Source: Norana najaformis (lineage: Eukaryota > Annelida > Clitellata > Crassiclitellata > Hormogastridae). Taken from it: a DNA stretch of 64,000 bases. The stretch covers positions 36,754,424 through 36,818,423 of the forward strand of contig OZ029914.1 of NCBI GenBank assembly GCA_964023275.1. The letters run 5' to 3'. Below, piece after piece: positions 1 to 10,900 of this stretch. The position numbers and the translations under genes are program-made. The notes below the pieces were generated by a model. The model had not been told where the DNA came from, made no database searches, and was given only the letters and a program-made list of their open reading frames with translations. Each line of letters starts with the position of its first letter. Within the stretch, counting starts at the first letter, position 1.

Positions 1-275
1 ACTCCTTCAGCAAAGGTATAAAACTCTAGGCTTTTGCCTAGCCAACGGAAAATAGCGGAGCTGCTCGATGAACAAAACAGATCATCAAGGTATTCATGCT
101 CTGAGTAGCTGAACTATGGACATTGATCTTCCTTAAATTGGTTTTAGCAAAGAAAGAGTGAAATTCTCTGAACAATTCTCTAAAAGCATTCAGAACTGAA
201 AGTCAAATATTTTGTTCGACGAAGAACCAGTTTCCTTCATTAGCATAACGCCACTAAAACTTTGAAATGGCGAAA

Positions 276-616
276 TTAGTTGTCTGTAAACGATCCCCAT
301 ATTAAGCAGTTGCCATTAAACACCGGCGCTTTCGTTGCAATGTCTGTAGACTGCATTTTCGTTGGTTTGCCAAATGTCAGATCGCACTCGTAGATCAAAG
401 GTGTGTTGCCATCAACGGTAATGGTTGATGTTGCAATGTAGACATTTGGGTCATAATTGGTACGTGTAGGTGTATCAGTGTCATAGTGAATACCATCACG
501 AAACCAAGTCATAACTGCAGGGATAGGATTGTAAATGCTTTCGGCATAAATGACACTACATGACAAATCAACTGTTGAGGAACTGCTACGATTGCGCGAA
601 CATATTGGACCTTCCC
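276..616 (-). CDS. Ig-like domain 2 and terminal exon, gene A
   Basis: The exon is 341 bp, entering in phase 1 after TTTCAG and ending at a TAA. It encodes about 113 residues with canonical Ig Cys, Trp and Cys, and a further Cys near the C-terminus (NGNCLIWG). The stop directly after the domain means no membrane anchor. Against gene B I count 14 base differences, 12 of them amino-acid replacements. Confidence 0.82.
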
Positions 617-3600
617 CTGAAACAAAGCAAATGAAGGTAATAGTGGAAGACCGAGTTTGTCGAAATAAGTTGATTAATACTTGAAATTTCCTATAATAAT
701 TATGCTAGTTATAATTGTCTGACCATTTACCCTTTATCATTGATTAATGAGTCGCTTTTCAAGGTTCTTAAAAGGCACTGTACACAGTTTAGTTACATAT
801 ACAGAAACACTTGTTAACACCCATGGCACCATACTGAATGCAGCACAGCTTTATTAATGTTATTCACACTTTTAAGTTTAATAATAAATTCAACTGAAGG
901 GAAACCGATTTCCCTTAGATAGATAGTAAAACACAGGTAGTCGTAATGCCTGCATGTATTATATAAAAGTAATGTAAGTAAATGAATCTGTCATTAAAGA
1001 ACGATTTGAAGGACAAAGATTCCGATGATTATTAGTATCTATCCATTACAACACTGCAAACAAGCTTTTGATCTAGTTTAACTCCACAATATTGTATGAA
1101 CTTAGACGCGTCAAAGAAACAACCCCAACATCAACGTCATGTGGAGGACATATGGTTACCATATGGGAAAATTTGCCATATAGACTCCATATGTCCCACA
1201 CATGGTATATCTATATGGGGTATGGCACCTGGATACCATACGAAATCTGCATAACAAATGAAGGAAAATTTTCGGAAAAGACGTTGGAATATGTGCCTAT
1301 GAGCTGTTGCTGTCCACTAAAGAACACAGCTCCAGCTAATACTTCTCTAAGCGGCCATGATCAGACGCAGAAACATACAGTCGCGCGATGCAAATCTCCA
1401 ACTTTGAGATTATTATATCAATGGGGTCTCGATTGGTCATTTAGCACGTTGCGATGGCAGAAAGGACCAAGCAAAGGTAGCATTGGTCCGAACCATTTGA
1501 TATCCGCCTAGCCTCCGAGTAATGTCGAGCTAGAAGAGGTGATCGGACGGCCAAGGCATACATGACCCCGGGTGGTGAATGCTTGTCTTTCTGGTTTCAA
1601 CTTTGGGCTAAGCACAGCCTGGAGACGAATCCAAGACTGGGACGGTCGGTAAAGAGTCGTTGCAACGGCATCTATGCTATAGAGAGGGGCACCTAATGAT
1701 GATGCTGCTGAATGTACTGTAAATTTACACGTTTTCTGTAACAACAGTATGGCCTCGACCTTGCTCATTTTTTAAATGAATTTATAAGGTGAGATCCTCA
1801 AGCACCGTTGCCAGTTTGAATGGGCGACACGTCATTTAAGGACCATGCTAGCGCGAAATTAAAATCTCAGAAATATAGCCACTATGTATGCGTGCATCAG
1901 AGCAGAAGCAGCCTCATGGAAAGCAAATGGCATAGAGCGCAGATATGGTGCAGACGATGAAGGCTTGTTCTGCATGTTGTTTTCACGTGCTTGGATAAGG
2001 TAATTTCTTGGTCCAAGGTCGCACCAAGGTCACGCACAGAAGTTGAAAAAGGCAGGAAATCTATCTTTAGGAACCGCCAGCGGCTGCCAAGTCAGATCAT
2101 TTAGGTTTTAGAGAGATTGAGCCGGAGGTATTTAGACCACATCCAAGCCTACGTGTCTTAGATGGAGTAGGTGTCCTGATTAGATATGGATCCGACATGG
2201 ATACCATATAGAGCCCAGATGGTTTGCACATATGGAATACTTTTGGGTATCCGGGTTCAAACCAGGTAGGTTTGTGGATCCTAGTCAAATGGCGTCAATA
2301 TATGGACCCCATATGGTTACCGTATTCCTTTGCAGCTGTGGAACGACCGAGAACGCAAATGTATTCAGTGTTGGCGCTTAAAAGCATTTTTCAAATAACT
2401 GGGATATTAAATATTGAACTAACCGAATTGAAGAGTCACAAGGATGACGAAATATTAGACTTTGGAAGTGGAATTACTTACGAACAACAAGAAACTTTAC
2501 GCTGTGGCTGGCGGAACTGTTGACGCATTGTACCGTGTACAATCCAGCCGTTGGTATCGGATGTCCAGGTGCAGCTGTCGTTGTTGCGTTGAGTATTGTT
2601 AAACCGGACGGACCAATTGCGTAGTCTCCAGCCAGAGATGGATCTACTCTGCTGTCATAATTTATGACCTCACGTGCATTTAACTCGTCTATCGTTGAAG
2701 TAACCGTCCAGCGCGTCGCGTTTTCGCCAGCCGGAAACTCTATGGTTGTATTCAGAGTTCCCTCATAAACGGCGATATTCTTCAACTTCGCCTTGCATGC
2801 GCCACTCGCACCTGAAATAAAAAGATATTCTAGTGAAAGATCGCATCAGTTCATTTCCATTGATTCTCTATCAATTCAAGACCGCAACAATGTTGCATTG
2901 GAAACTAACATGACTGATAATCGCCCTTATAGAATCTTCGATCGTATCGTTGGTCGATCAAAGTATCATCGCTCTGCATTGTTCTTTTCTTTAACTGAAA
3001 CCCTCTGCGGGTCTACTTTGAAAGCTGAATGTTTGTGTTCGGAGATCCTGGAATGAATCTTCGTACGGCCTTCATTTATGGGTACGAGTTGAATATATTT
3101 ATTCATGTCTTGAATTTCTGTTGCCAAGCTTGAGTATACGCTTCAGAGCTAAAATGAATTATAAAAATCCGCAAATCTGTTCGGGCTACGTATGTGTAGA
3201 TAGGTAAATACACTAGTACTCTATGTGGGAACTTTTGAAGTTTTTGTAGTAAAGAATTAGTGTTAGAAGGAATTGTTAATTTTGTTTTGTCGTTTTCGTT
3301 TAGTCTTAGAATGCGTGATCTATGTGCAACTTTGGTGCGACTAACTCAATCCCAGAATTGCTATGTTCGTATGAATCCAAATACTTATCTAGCGCATTAA
3401 AAAAACTTAATAAAAGCGCTGCAACATTACTATCTAGCAGTTCCGAAAAGGTGCGGCTTAAGATAGGCAGAGAATATTTCTCAGAGGCAATAGAGTTCGA
3501 ATTTCTAACGAAAGATTGCTTCAGAAGAACGGTCCGGTGTATGAGAAAGCATGGTGTCCCGTAGTAGTTGTGTATAGGAGCGCGGAACTATGAAATCTCC

Positions 3601-6600
3601 AGGAACCGCCTAACGCAGCATTTCTCACCCCGGTTGCCTCACGCCTTGAATAAGAAGCTCCTTGGTGTGTTCTGGGGTAAAGCTGACTATCGAGACCTGC
3701 CTGTGAGGAAAATCATTATCTTCATGTATCTCAACCGGAAGCCAATGCAGCGTATCTCGTAATTAGTTCAAAATATGCTAAAAATTTTCGCAAGTTGGCC
3801 ACAACCGTTGCGGCACAGTTGAGGAGAGACTAAAGCTGGCGAAGTGAAAAATTTGGCAGGCCTGCAAGGATTGCATTACAATAGTCCAGGGGAGTCAGGA
3901 TGAAAGAGTGCACAAATGTCACTGCTGCGTCGTATGATACAGTAGATTACGTCGAATGACTCTGATCTGGTGCAGACTCACTGGCAAAGGAAGGCCTAGA
4001 ACTTTCACAAATCAGTTCAACTCATTATATAGAATTGAGAGAAGTTTTTGCTATAATTAAAAATCATATTTTAATTAAGTGGCAAAATGAATATGATAAA
4101 AACACTAGAGGGAGTTTTTATAAAACCATCCAGCCTCTGGTTTCCACTGACATTAAGTATATGGACTGTCCTAGGAAACAGGAAGTTCAAATTACTAGGC
4201 TACGTTTAGGACATATCCTAACTAACACTTGGCTTAAGAAAATTAAAAAGAGCCTAACAGACTTATGTATACAATGTCAGGTACCTGATACAATTGAACA
4301 TGTATTATTAAACTGTAAAAAACAGAATATTTCATATATACTAAAACAAAAATGCCAGGAAAAGAAACTAGACTTTACTGTAAAAAACATACTGTGTAAC
4401 CGTTATCTTTACCTAGAGGTTTATGAAATCTTGATGAGCATCAACAAAGATAGAGTCATTTAAATAAAATGGATTATACCAATGTAAATATAATCTGTAA
4501 ATATTTTTCGATTGTATGTGTGATATTCTCCCTGACAAAACATTTGTGATGTAAATAAAACTGAATCTGTAATTAATATGTTTTAGCCTGTTTAAAAGTT
4601 TTATCTGAAAATTTTCTACATGTAAATATGTAAAAATATATTGTTCTGTTTTTAAGAGTGAAATAATCTGTTATATGGGCCTAGAACTTGCTCCTTGTAA
4701 TTGTTACACCTACCTAATTTGTATATAGTCTTTGTTGATTTCGTTAAAGAAAAGAGCCTGATGGCCAAAAAAAAGAGCCTGATGGCAAAAAAACCAGATG
4801 GCCACAAAAGAGCCTGATGGCCACAAAAAAGCCTTAAATGGCTTTATAACAACTGAGAAGACCCTTAATGGACACACAAGAGCCGTAATGGACAGTGGAC
4901 AGTCTTCCAACAAGAAGAAAACCAACAAGAAGTCGACAAAGGTGCCATCAACCAGTCAACAAAACCCCCCTTCGCCTGCATTTGGTCTCTCTTCCATGTC
5001 GTGCTGCAATCAGTTTTTAAAAAATACATACATTACCTACGGAAACAAAAATCTTAAAGGAAACGATAAGAAGAAAGAAATGAACTTATGGACAATGTCA
5101 ACAACATTTTCATGTCGAAGACGTCAACGGCCTTAGTTGCCATAAGATGTCGTTAAACCCATGGACAACAACAAAACAATCTGGTGCAGTTCGTAAAAGC
5201 AGGACCTGTAGAGAGAGTTGATATGGGCCACCATTGATAGAACTTCATCCAGGAGCACGCCAAGGTCCCGGACGACATGTTGTTGTCCCCAAACTCGGTA
5301 GAATCCGTTAGGTTTTATGGCCAGAAGCTACTTGTGTTTGTAATAAAGACGGCATCGCATCACTGGTTCTCTAATGCCAGTAGAATCAAAGGAGCGAAGA
5401 CCAACCTCGATAGGCCTGTTGTCAGAAGTACTTAGGGTGGTAATAAACAACAGTTTTAGTTCTATACGACGGCGTCGGATCACTGACTTTTTAAGGCCAG
5501 TAGAATCAACGGAGCGGAGACAGAACCCGTTAGGCTTTAGGGACGTGCGCTATTTTATGGTGGTAATAAACAACTGTTTTAGTTCTATTCGACGGCGTCG
5601 CATCACTGACCCAGTAGAGGCAGTAGAATCCAGGGAGTGGAGACCGAACCCGATTGGCTGCATGACTAGCAGCTACTTCTGTAGCACAATACAGATACAG
5701 AGGAAGGAAGACACATTCAGTTTATGCACAGGTGAAATGAACACGTCTTATTTGCCCTTGTGTTGGGCTTTTCGCTTTCAGAACATTTATTGGGTTGAGA
5801 TCTCCTCAACTTAATCGCCCATGCCAAATTTCAAACGTGTTCAGTTGAGTGGTTTAACTGATGACGAAACACTCTTTTGGCTTGCCACGTTGATAATAGT
5901 AATCGTAATCTAAAAAAAGTCTAGAGACAAAGGCAGGGAACCAGCTCATTCACGAGCGCAACTTCAAGTCATAAAGACTGTCCAAAGATACCACGTGACG
6001 AACAAAGTGTGGTGTTACCAGAAGACCAGACAAAGAAGCTGTTACTTAAGAAAGAGGGAATTACGGCAGTCAACTTTGCAGTGGACAATAGAGACAACGG
6101 TAAAAGAGGCAGTTTTAAAATCGATCATAGATCAAAACGGCGAAAGTCACGAATATGAACGAAGCAGGTGCGAGAGAGGTTGGAGATGTGTTTTGAAAAC
6201 GAGAGCTTTAGGTCAAAGGTATGTGAATCGTATTGCTTAAAGGCGAATTAGAGGTAATCTGATCTGGTAGACATAGAACTATGAATTCGATTTTGGCAGG
6301 GTTGTGGTAAAGAAGATTAGAGGACACCAATTTTGAGATTTTTTGACAACATCAAGCAGTTGAGTAATGGATGAGGGAAGATAACTTGAAGGATATGAAT
6401 AGTTGAGTGTCACCAGCAAAAAGATAGTAGTCGATTGAAGTGGATTCTATGAGATTGCTCAGCGGCGAAGTGTACAAAATGAAGAGAAGTTACCCTGAAA
6501 CAGAACATTGAAAAATGCCACAAGCGAGTGGGAGAGGTTTAAGAACAATGACCTGCAGCTTTTATAGAAAAGGGCGGGAAGAGAAGTAAGATTGGGTAAC

Positions 6601-7025
6601 TGAACACATGAAAATAAATGGCACATATTCTGATTTGATTGGACTCTGACAAAGACGCCGTTTACCATATTAGTTTTACCTCTTGCTGGAATCAGACTAA
6701 AGTTATCATCCAAAGTAACATTATTAGGTTAAAACCAAAACAGTGCAAGTCTCTTGAAAACCACAAGTTAACTTCCAAAAGCGTTTTAATTACTTTAGTA
6801 GGACACCACTCGATTGATAACTATTTTCCACAACCATGTAGGCATGCAGCCTATTTTGCATTTGCCTAAAGCTCGGTCCGCTACGGTTACAAAATAGGAA
6901 AGTTCTCATACTTTAAAAAAGACAGTCTGTACAGGTTACAGTAAAAATTAGATCGAGCCAAAGCTTTAAATCCTACCTGCTGTAGACAAATGAAGACACA
7001 GCCCAACGATTAGTAGCAGCGCCAT
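276..7025 (-). CDS. Secreted two-Ig-domain protein, gene A (3 exons: 6977-7025, 2482-2811, 276-616)
   Basis: Seen: three exons on the minus strand join at canonical GT-AG sites, both introns in phase 1, giving 720 nt (239 residues plus stop). Order: signal peptide (residues 1 to about 17), Ig-like domain 1 (about 18-126), Ig-like domain 2 (about 127-239), then stop with no transmembrane helix, so a secreted product is predicted. Domain 2 has the classic pattern: Cys in DLSC, Trp in MTWFRDG, Cys in IYECDLTF. Domain 1 is atypical. Gene B (52227-58833) has the same structure, and the receptor gene at 17233-45702 uses a homologous first exon and 5' flank. Inferred: extracellular recognition or immune protein; the ligand is unknown. 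No specific family is recognised beyond the Ig superfamily. An intronic LINE (3976-5178) is absent from gene B. Confidence 0.82.
1130..2335. mobile_element. Possible fold-back or MITE-like element rich in CATATGG, intron of Ig gene A
   Basis: Both ends carry clustered CATATGG/CCATATG words. The left reads GGTTACCATATGGG near 1153, and the right end reads, in reverse complement, GGTAACCATATGGGG near 2310-2325. The interior has no recognisable transposase. The same structure lies at 53085-54275 in the duplicate, so it predates the duplication. No clear target-site duplication was found; a chance cluster of repeats is possible. Confidence 0.35.
2482..2811 (-). CDS. Ig-like domain 1 exon, gene A (phase 1-1)
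   Basis: The exon is 330 bp, with acceptor TTTCAG at its upper edge and a GTAAGT donor at its lower edge; both ends are phase 1. It encodes about 110 residues with Ig-like strands (VYEGTLNTTIEFPAG, RWTVTS, GLYTVQCVNSS). The usual first-sheet Cys is missing (strand TTIEF), while an extra Cys lies near the N-terminus (GACKAK). There are several N-glycosylation sequons. It differs from gene B at 9 positions: 5 replacement and 4 silent by hand count. Confidence 0.8.
3976..5178 (+). mobile_element. LINE 3' fragment with RNase H-type C-terminus, inserted in intron of Ig gene A
   Basis: Reading starts at ADSLAKEG (3972 onward) and continues in frame to a stop at 4463: RLRLGHILTN, then C-x2-C (LCIQCQ), then EHVLLNCKK. 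This is the Cys/His tail that follows RNase H in I/Jockey-type non-LTR retrotransposons. The 3' part has a run of about four 18-20 bp units around GAGCCTGATGGCC (4755-4830) and then Lys/Asn-rich sequence. The element is flanked by an 11-bp direct repeat ATCTGGTGCAG (3965-3975 and 5179-5189). The same word occurs once, uninterrupted, at 56965-56975 in the duplicate. It is 5'-truncated and not autonomous. Confidence 0.8.
5285..5690. repeat. Minisatellite of about 120-bp units, copy A
   Basis: Successive TAGAATC landmarks at 5381, 5501 and 5624 show units of 120-123 bp. Each unit holds GTAATAAACAAC, TTTTAGTTCTATACGAC and the palindromic CGACGGCGTCG followed by ATCACTGA. Related blocks lie at 57075-57490, 55145-55430 and 47795-48180. 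Long open frames across it (Arg-rich) are a by-product of the repeat. Confidence 0.75.
6240..6720 (-). mobile_element. Degenerate CR1/L2-like LINE fragment (antisense), copy A
   Basis: Minus-strand conceptual products resemble a weathered CR1/L2 reverse transcriptase (VLFQGN region). The homologous block at 49300-49740 keeps the adjacent ADTQLFISF motif. The copies at 58040-58520 and 49300-49740 are clearly related. Broken and ancient. Confidence 0.5.
6977..7025 (-). CDS. Signal-peptide exon of Ig gene A
   Basis: This is the coding part of the first exon. It encodes MALLLIVGLCLHLSTA and ends in phase 1 at a GTAG donor. Short N-terminus, Leu-rich core and small residues at the end fit a secretory signal peptide. 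The ATG was chosen because the same ATG, core and donor occur at 58785-58833 and, as MELLLIVGLCFQFFAT, at 45654-45702. Confidence 0.85.
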
Positions 7026-7600
7026 AAAGTTGATCAGCGATGAGCGTCGAATCAAAGTATTTAGGAAACCTGTGCAACCGTGAACAGACAAAATGTTCCT
7101 ATTATTTATATACAGTATCGGTAGCCTCCTTCTTTTCCCTGGTCTGCAAAGCGGATCGCTCGCCTGAAAGAGGAATGTTATATTGGCCTATTGGGCAATA
7201 TATCACGTTCAAAGTTGACTTGCTAACGAATGACAGGAAGGTGGTGATACACACATGTAGGCCTAATTTGAGGCATATACACACAATTTTCATGAAGCAT
7301 TTCGTAGCTGACCTACTTTGCTTTGAAAAAGTTTTTCTTTACGTCTGTTGTCAGCAAAAGGATCTGACGCGAGATTATTCCTCAATATGTTCAGTTGGCT
7401 TAAACTTCGGGACTTACACCTACTGTACCTGGCGGGCTGTGAATCAGCCGGAAGAAATTATACGTGGTTTTTGTAATTTTGTATATTAATAAAACATGTA
7501 CAACTTATTTAAAACGATCTTTGCAAAACACCCGCGATTCAACTCGTTCTATGATTGCGCGTGGTCAACCCTTCTATGAGATGCACGAGTTAATTAATCT
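7026..7600 (-). promoter_or_regulatory. Conserved 5' flank/promoter candidate of Ig gene A
   Basis: Sequence just upstream of the start codon is conserved in all three genes with this signal exon (here, 58834-59420 and 45703-46460). That includes a shared AT-rich CCTAAATACTTTGA block 25-45 bp before the ATG, which could serve as a TATA-like element or lie in the 5' UTR. The true transcription start cannot be read from sequence. Confidence 0.4.
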
Positions 7601-8066
7601 TTAGGGACTCCGGATGTGCTTGACCGTCCGTTTAGTGAATTTTTCCCCTCCAATTCCTCTCCTTTTGGCCTTTTTTCTATCCTCTTTCACCTTCAATCAA
7701 ATCTCAAATCATCGAACTCCGGACGCCTTCTATGGCTCCCTGTTTTTGTCTCCTTTTTATGACTCATGTCCTTCCTGCACGTGTACCTTCGTCTCATTGT
7801 ATGACGGACGCGAACAAATTAGCTATGCCCCTTGTCACAACATAGGCCTTAGGCCTATATGTATACGCACATTTAGTGGTCCAAGGTTGATATGCTTTGC
7901 TTCTTATTTAGTTGAGTCGTGCTTAGCGGCAGTGAAGCGTGACGCTATACTGAAAATATGCAATTCGCACAAAATGTATGTAGATTAGTTCAGCGTTTCA
8001 GTCTGTAACTGCATTGGGAGTTAGTCAGCGGAAGTTAGTTGTGGGCATCTAAGAGGGTGAAAGGGC

Positions 8067-8303
8067 ATGGAAGTTGACGAAGTTGGCAAAGGCAACATCC
8101 AATGCAATGCTGGAAAACCTATTTTGGCTATGCTAGTCAAGCTAGTATTCAGCCTGACAAATGATGAATCAAATGGGAGTCCTAAATTGCTAAAATTTGG
8201 TCCGTATATGTCTATTTTAAATGCGGTTGTTGAAAACATTGGTGATAAAGAGACTTTATTTGTATATCATGGTGCCACAGCTGAGTTAAAGACGTTGCAA
8301 TAA
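8067..8303 (+). CDS. Small conserved ORF of unknown function (78 residues), copy A
   Basis: A plus-strand ATG-to-TAA frame encoding MEVDEVGKGN...LFVYHGATAELKTLQ, 78 residues. The duplicate at 59887-60129 keeps the frame (80 residues), with about 97% base identity and no frame-breaking change. I recognise no domain; no signal peptide or membrane segment is visible. It lies immediately upstream of the Mab-21-like remnants on the same strand, so it could be an exon or leader of that gene family, or a chance frame preserved by recent duplication. Confidence 0.35.
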   Translation: MEVDEVGKGNIQCNAGKPILAMLVKLVFSLTNDESNGSPKLLKFGPYMSILNAVVENIGDKETLFVYHGATAELKTLQ

Positions 8304-8519
8304 TCCTTAATTTTGACGCGTAATTTGAAACAAATGTGTTAATTCGAGTAAGAAAGTGAGTCGAGAGAAAGAAGAAATGGCGGAAGAGGCCTGTGAACGG
8401 ATTGAACTCTCTTTCGTCTAAATTAAGGAGCGATATGCTTCACGCAAAGCTTGCCAATTAAAGGCAAGAAATTTTGGGCTGGATCGGGTGCCAGTTTTTC
8501 AATTCCAATGAAGGAAATT

Positions 8520-9380
8520 TCTGTTAGTCACATGAATATGACTGTGATTTGTCCAGTGTAGCGCAGGAATTAGTGTGTCAAATGATTGAATAGCTAATTG
8601 AGAAACGATGTCCAAACTATTTTATACCATCTTGTAACTTATTTTACTTGGAATCCATTGACACGAAACAGAAATCTCTTTGCTTTTAGGTTACAGACAG
8701 GTTTGCACTTTGGATCTTCGTGAGCAAGTACACATAAATAACAGCTTTCGTGTGTGCGTTCATTTGCATGAATTCTGTAAATCCGTTAAAGTCCAAAGAA
8801 GTGATGTACTCTCAAAAACGTTTCTCACGCAGCCCTTTATTCGCTGCAGAAATTCACCGGGACATTTGTTCAGACTCTTGCGGTGGAGAAGCCAGACGTT
8901 CAAAAGTGGAAGAAGCAATTAAGTGTTTTTCACTGGGCAATGCTAACAACAATAAATGTAGCCTGGAATCAAACATCAATCATGATTGATTGAATAAACA
9001 GAAATTGATTCTTGACTATGTTCATACAATAATCGATGCAACGAATTTTCAATTAATAAGACAGTCATATTTTTTAACAGCCGCCTGTAAAGCTAACTTT
9101 TATTGCACAGTTTTGCATGAATATCATTTGGCTAAAAAGATCTGCGTCGATGCGCTTGAAGTACTTGATACGCAGCAACATTGTGTAGGTGCTAAGTGGG
9201 CCGAACGTTCCTTAGACTTCTTTTCCATTGTAACAGTCGACAAATGGATACCGATATTTGATGAGGCCATTATGGCTACGACGGGTTTTCTTGCCCTATA
9301 CACCGCTGTCAAGACAATAACCGCAAAATTTACAGCAACATCAAAGACTCCAATCTATTTTCTATTTTCGGATACTTGAT
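8520..9380 (+). pseudogene. Mab-21/cGAS-like receptor gene remnant, copy 1
   Basis: Host-gene fragment. Around 8570-8660 it matches the Mab-21 core of copy 2 (CPNYFIPSCNL equivalent), with an in-frame TAG replacing a Trp codon near 8591. The C-terminal part is open from about 8990 to 9379, including SYFLTAACKANFYCTVLHEYH and KWIPIFDEAI. Several stops and frame changes separate the parts. It is related to copy 2 at 10901-12243 by a tandem duplication of about 2.5 kb. The family includes cGAS and invertebrate cGAS-like receptors; this copy lacks the N-terminal nucleotidyltransferase half. Confidence 0.65.
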
Positions 9381-9384
9381 TAGG

Positions 9385-10890
9385 CCTAAGAAAAAGCTGA
9401 TTTCTTGACAATCTGTATCAACGTATGCATGCATCACGAAGATTAGGTTTGAGAAATGATAATGAAGATTATAAATTATGAGAGCAGTGGACTCATTAGA
9501 TTGAATTATCACGGTGAATGAGGCAGACTGACAGAAAAGAACGATGAAAGCCTGAAAAAGTTAGGAATGTTGAAAGGTATGAAGAAGAAATCCATTGTAT
9601 TGAAGTTGTAGTGTTAACGCATGCATACATACTTGTAATTTCACTTGTAATGCGATTTTTCTGAATCTGTTTATGGAGATCTTGAAACATAAGTGTCCAG
9701 CTGCCCACTGAAATGAGCTTAAAATGTTTGTTCAGCCGCAACTTGACTAGCAGTTCGGATTTTCTTGGCGATATTTTCCAAAAAGACGGTCCAATGCATG
9801 AGGCCTGCTTTGGGCGTTTCGATGACAGGCAATTGTACTTGTTGTGTAAGTTTGGAATTTAATGACAAACCCAGTGTTCTTGCAAAATAATAAAGCATTA
9901 TTTTAAAAGTAAATATCTTTGTGATCTTGATCGGCCTCCATACTCGTGAATCTCATCCCTTCCTTTACGTTCTCTAGGTCGTCTGGATCTATTTGTTCCT
10001 CGTGTTAAGTCCTCGCTTGGGCAGCAGAGGGCTTTTGCTGTTGTTGACCCATCTCTATGGACTGGACATCCGCTATCATTTCGTGTAAGGGTCACTGTTG
10101 GCGATAGAGTTCAGTCAGCTCGCTGTTCAGCCCTTTAAGGGGTTGTGTCATCGCAATGGCAACTAACATATCTGTACTCCTAATGGGCAGAGAAAACATT
10201 AATGCCACATAATTAATTCGTTTTCTTTCAGCAGGTGTCAGACGGGTAGAGTATCTTTCAAATTTCCGATTTAAAATAGTCAGTGGTGACTGCGGTATAT
10301 ATGGTTAATGTTGGGAAAGTCGAGCGAAATTGGGGGCAACAAATCTGTGAACACTGGCATTTGTTATGACATATGCAAATTATAAGACAAAAGGAGGGAC
10401 TTAGATCATGTTGTTGTTTTTTTTATTTATGTCTTTCCTTTGAATGTAACAGCCCAATTGCACGTGAACAGTAGCAATTTCGGCTCACATATTTGACTGT
10501 TTACGGTCAATGGCCAAATATTTGCCATGGACAGTTTACAGTGTACGGGCAGTTGCATACAGTATTCATATTCCTTTGTTTAGTTACACTATTTTAATCT
10601 TCATTGATAGTTAATGGAGACTAGCCATGCCGTAGCAAACGGTATGTGTTCAATAAAGGTGTTAGGTAAGAAAAGCAACCCAGTTTGAACTCAGAAGGTC
10701 TTTTTTCTAACAAGAAATTCTTCGAAGTTTGCCTGTTCTGGAACATTACATACCTACGTTGAATAAAGTAAATATCCAGTTGAGACCTGAATCGATTCAT
10801 CAGACATCCGTGACCAATTACTGCTTATCATAACTGAATGACCCTCTGAGGCCAAATGGATCCAATGAGGAAAGATTCGTCTTCGCTTAA
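9385..10890. other. Spacer between the two Mab-21-like remnants
   Basis: No gene seen. Most of it (to about 10760) is the 3' flank of Mab-21-like copy 1 and is repeated at 12250-13320: for example the stretches around GAGAGCAGTGGACTCATTAG (near 9480 and 12346) and TTTGACTGTTTACGGTCA (near 10491 and 13091). Confidence 0.6.
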
Positions 10891-10900
10891 CTTTTGACTA

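Larger units (their letters stand above)
1..8393. repeat. Segmental duplication, copy A (partner 51941-60222)
   Basis: Direct repeat of about 8.3 kb. Collinear homology runs from the first base of the window (ACTCCTTCAG, also at 51941) to about 8393. It carries Ig gene A, its 5' flank, several old repeats and the small ORF at 8067-8303. Differences are mostly scattered substitutions, a few percent by eye, plus a LINE insertion here (3976-5178) and about 1.1 kb present only in copy B (near 54960-56045). The left end may extend beyond the window. Confidence 0.92.

Noticed and set aside
1508-1768. Minus-strand frame of 86 codons conserved at 53459-53719
   Set aside because: It lies inside the CATATGG-bounded repeat, has no recognisable domain, and the conservation only reflects the duplication.
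5374-5814. Arg-rich plus-strand open frame (146 codons) and its counterpart at 57065-57514
   Set aside because: It is a reading of the 120-bp minisatellite, whose unit length near a multiple of three keeps frames open. No domain.
7614-7988. Plus-strand frame of 124 codons with a hydrophobic start, also open in a longer frame at 59166-59828
   Set aside because: It overlaps the conserved 5' flank of the Ig genes; no domain is recognised, its length differs between copies, and similarity is explained by the recent duplication.
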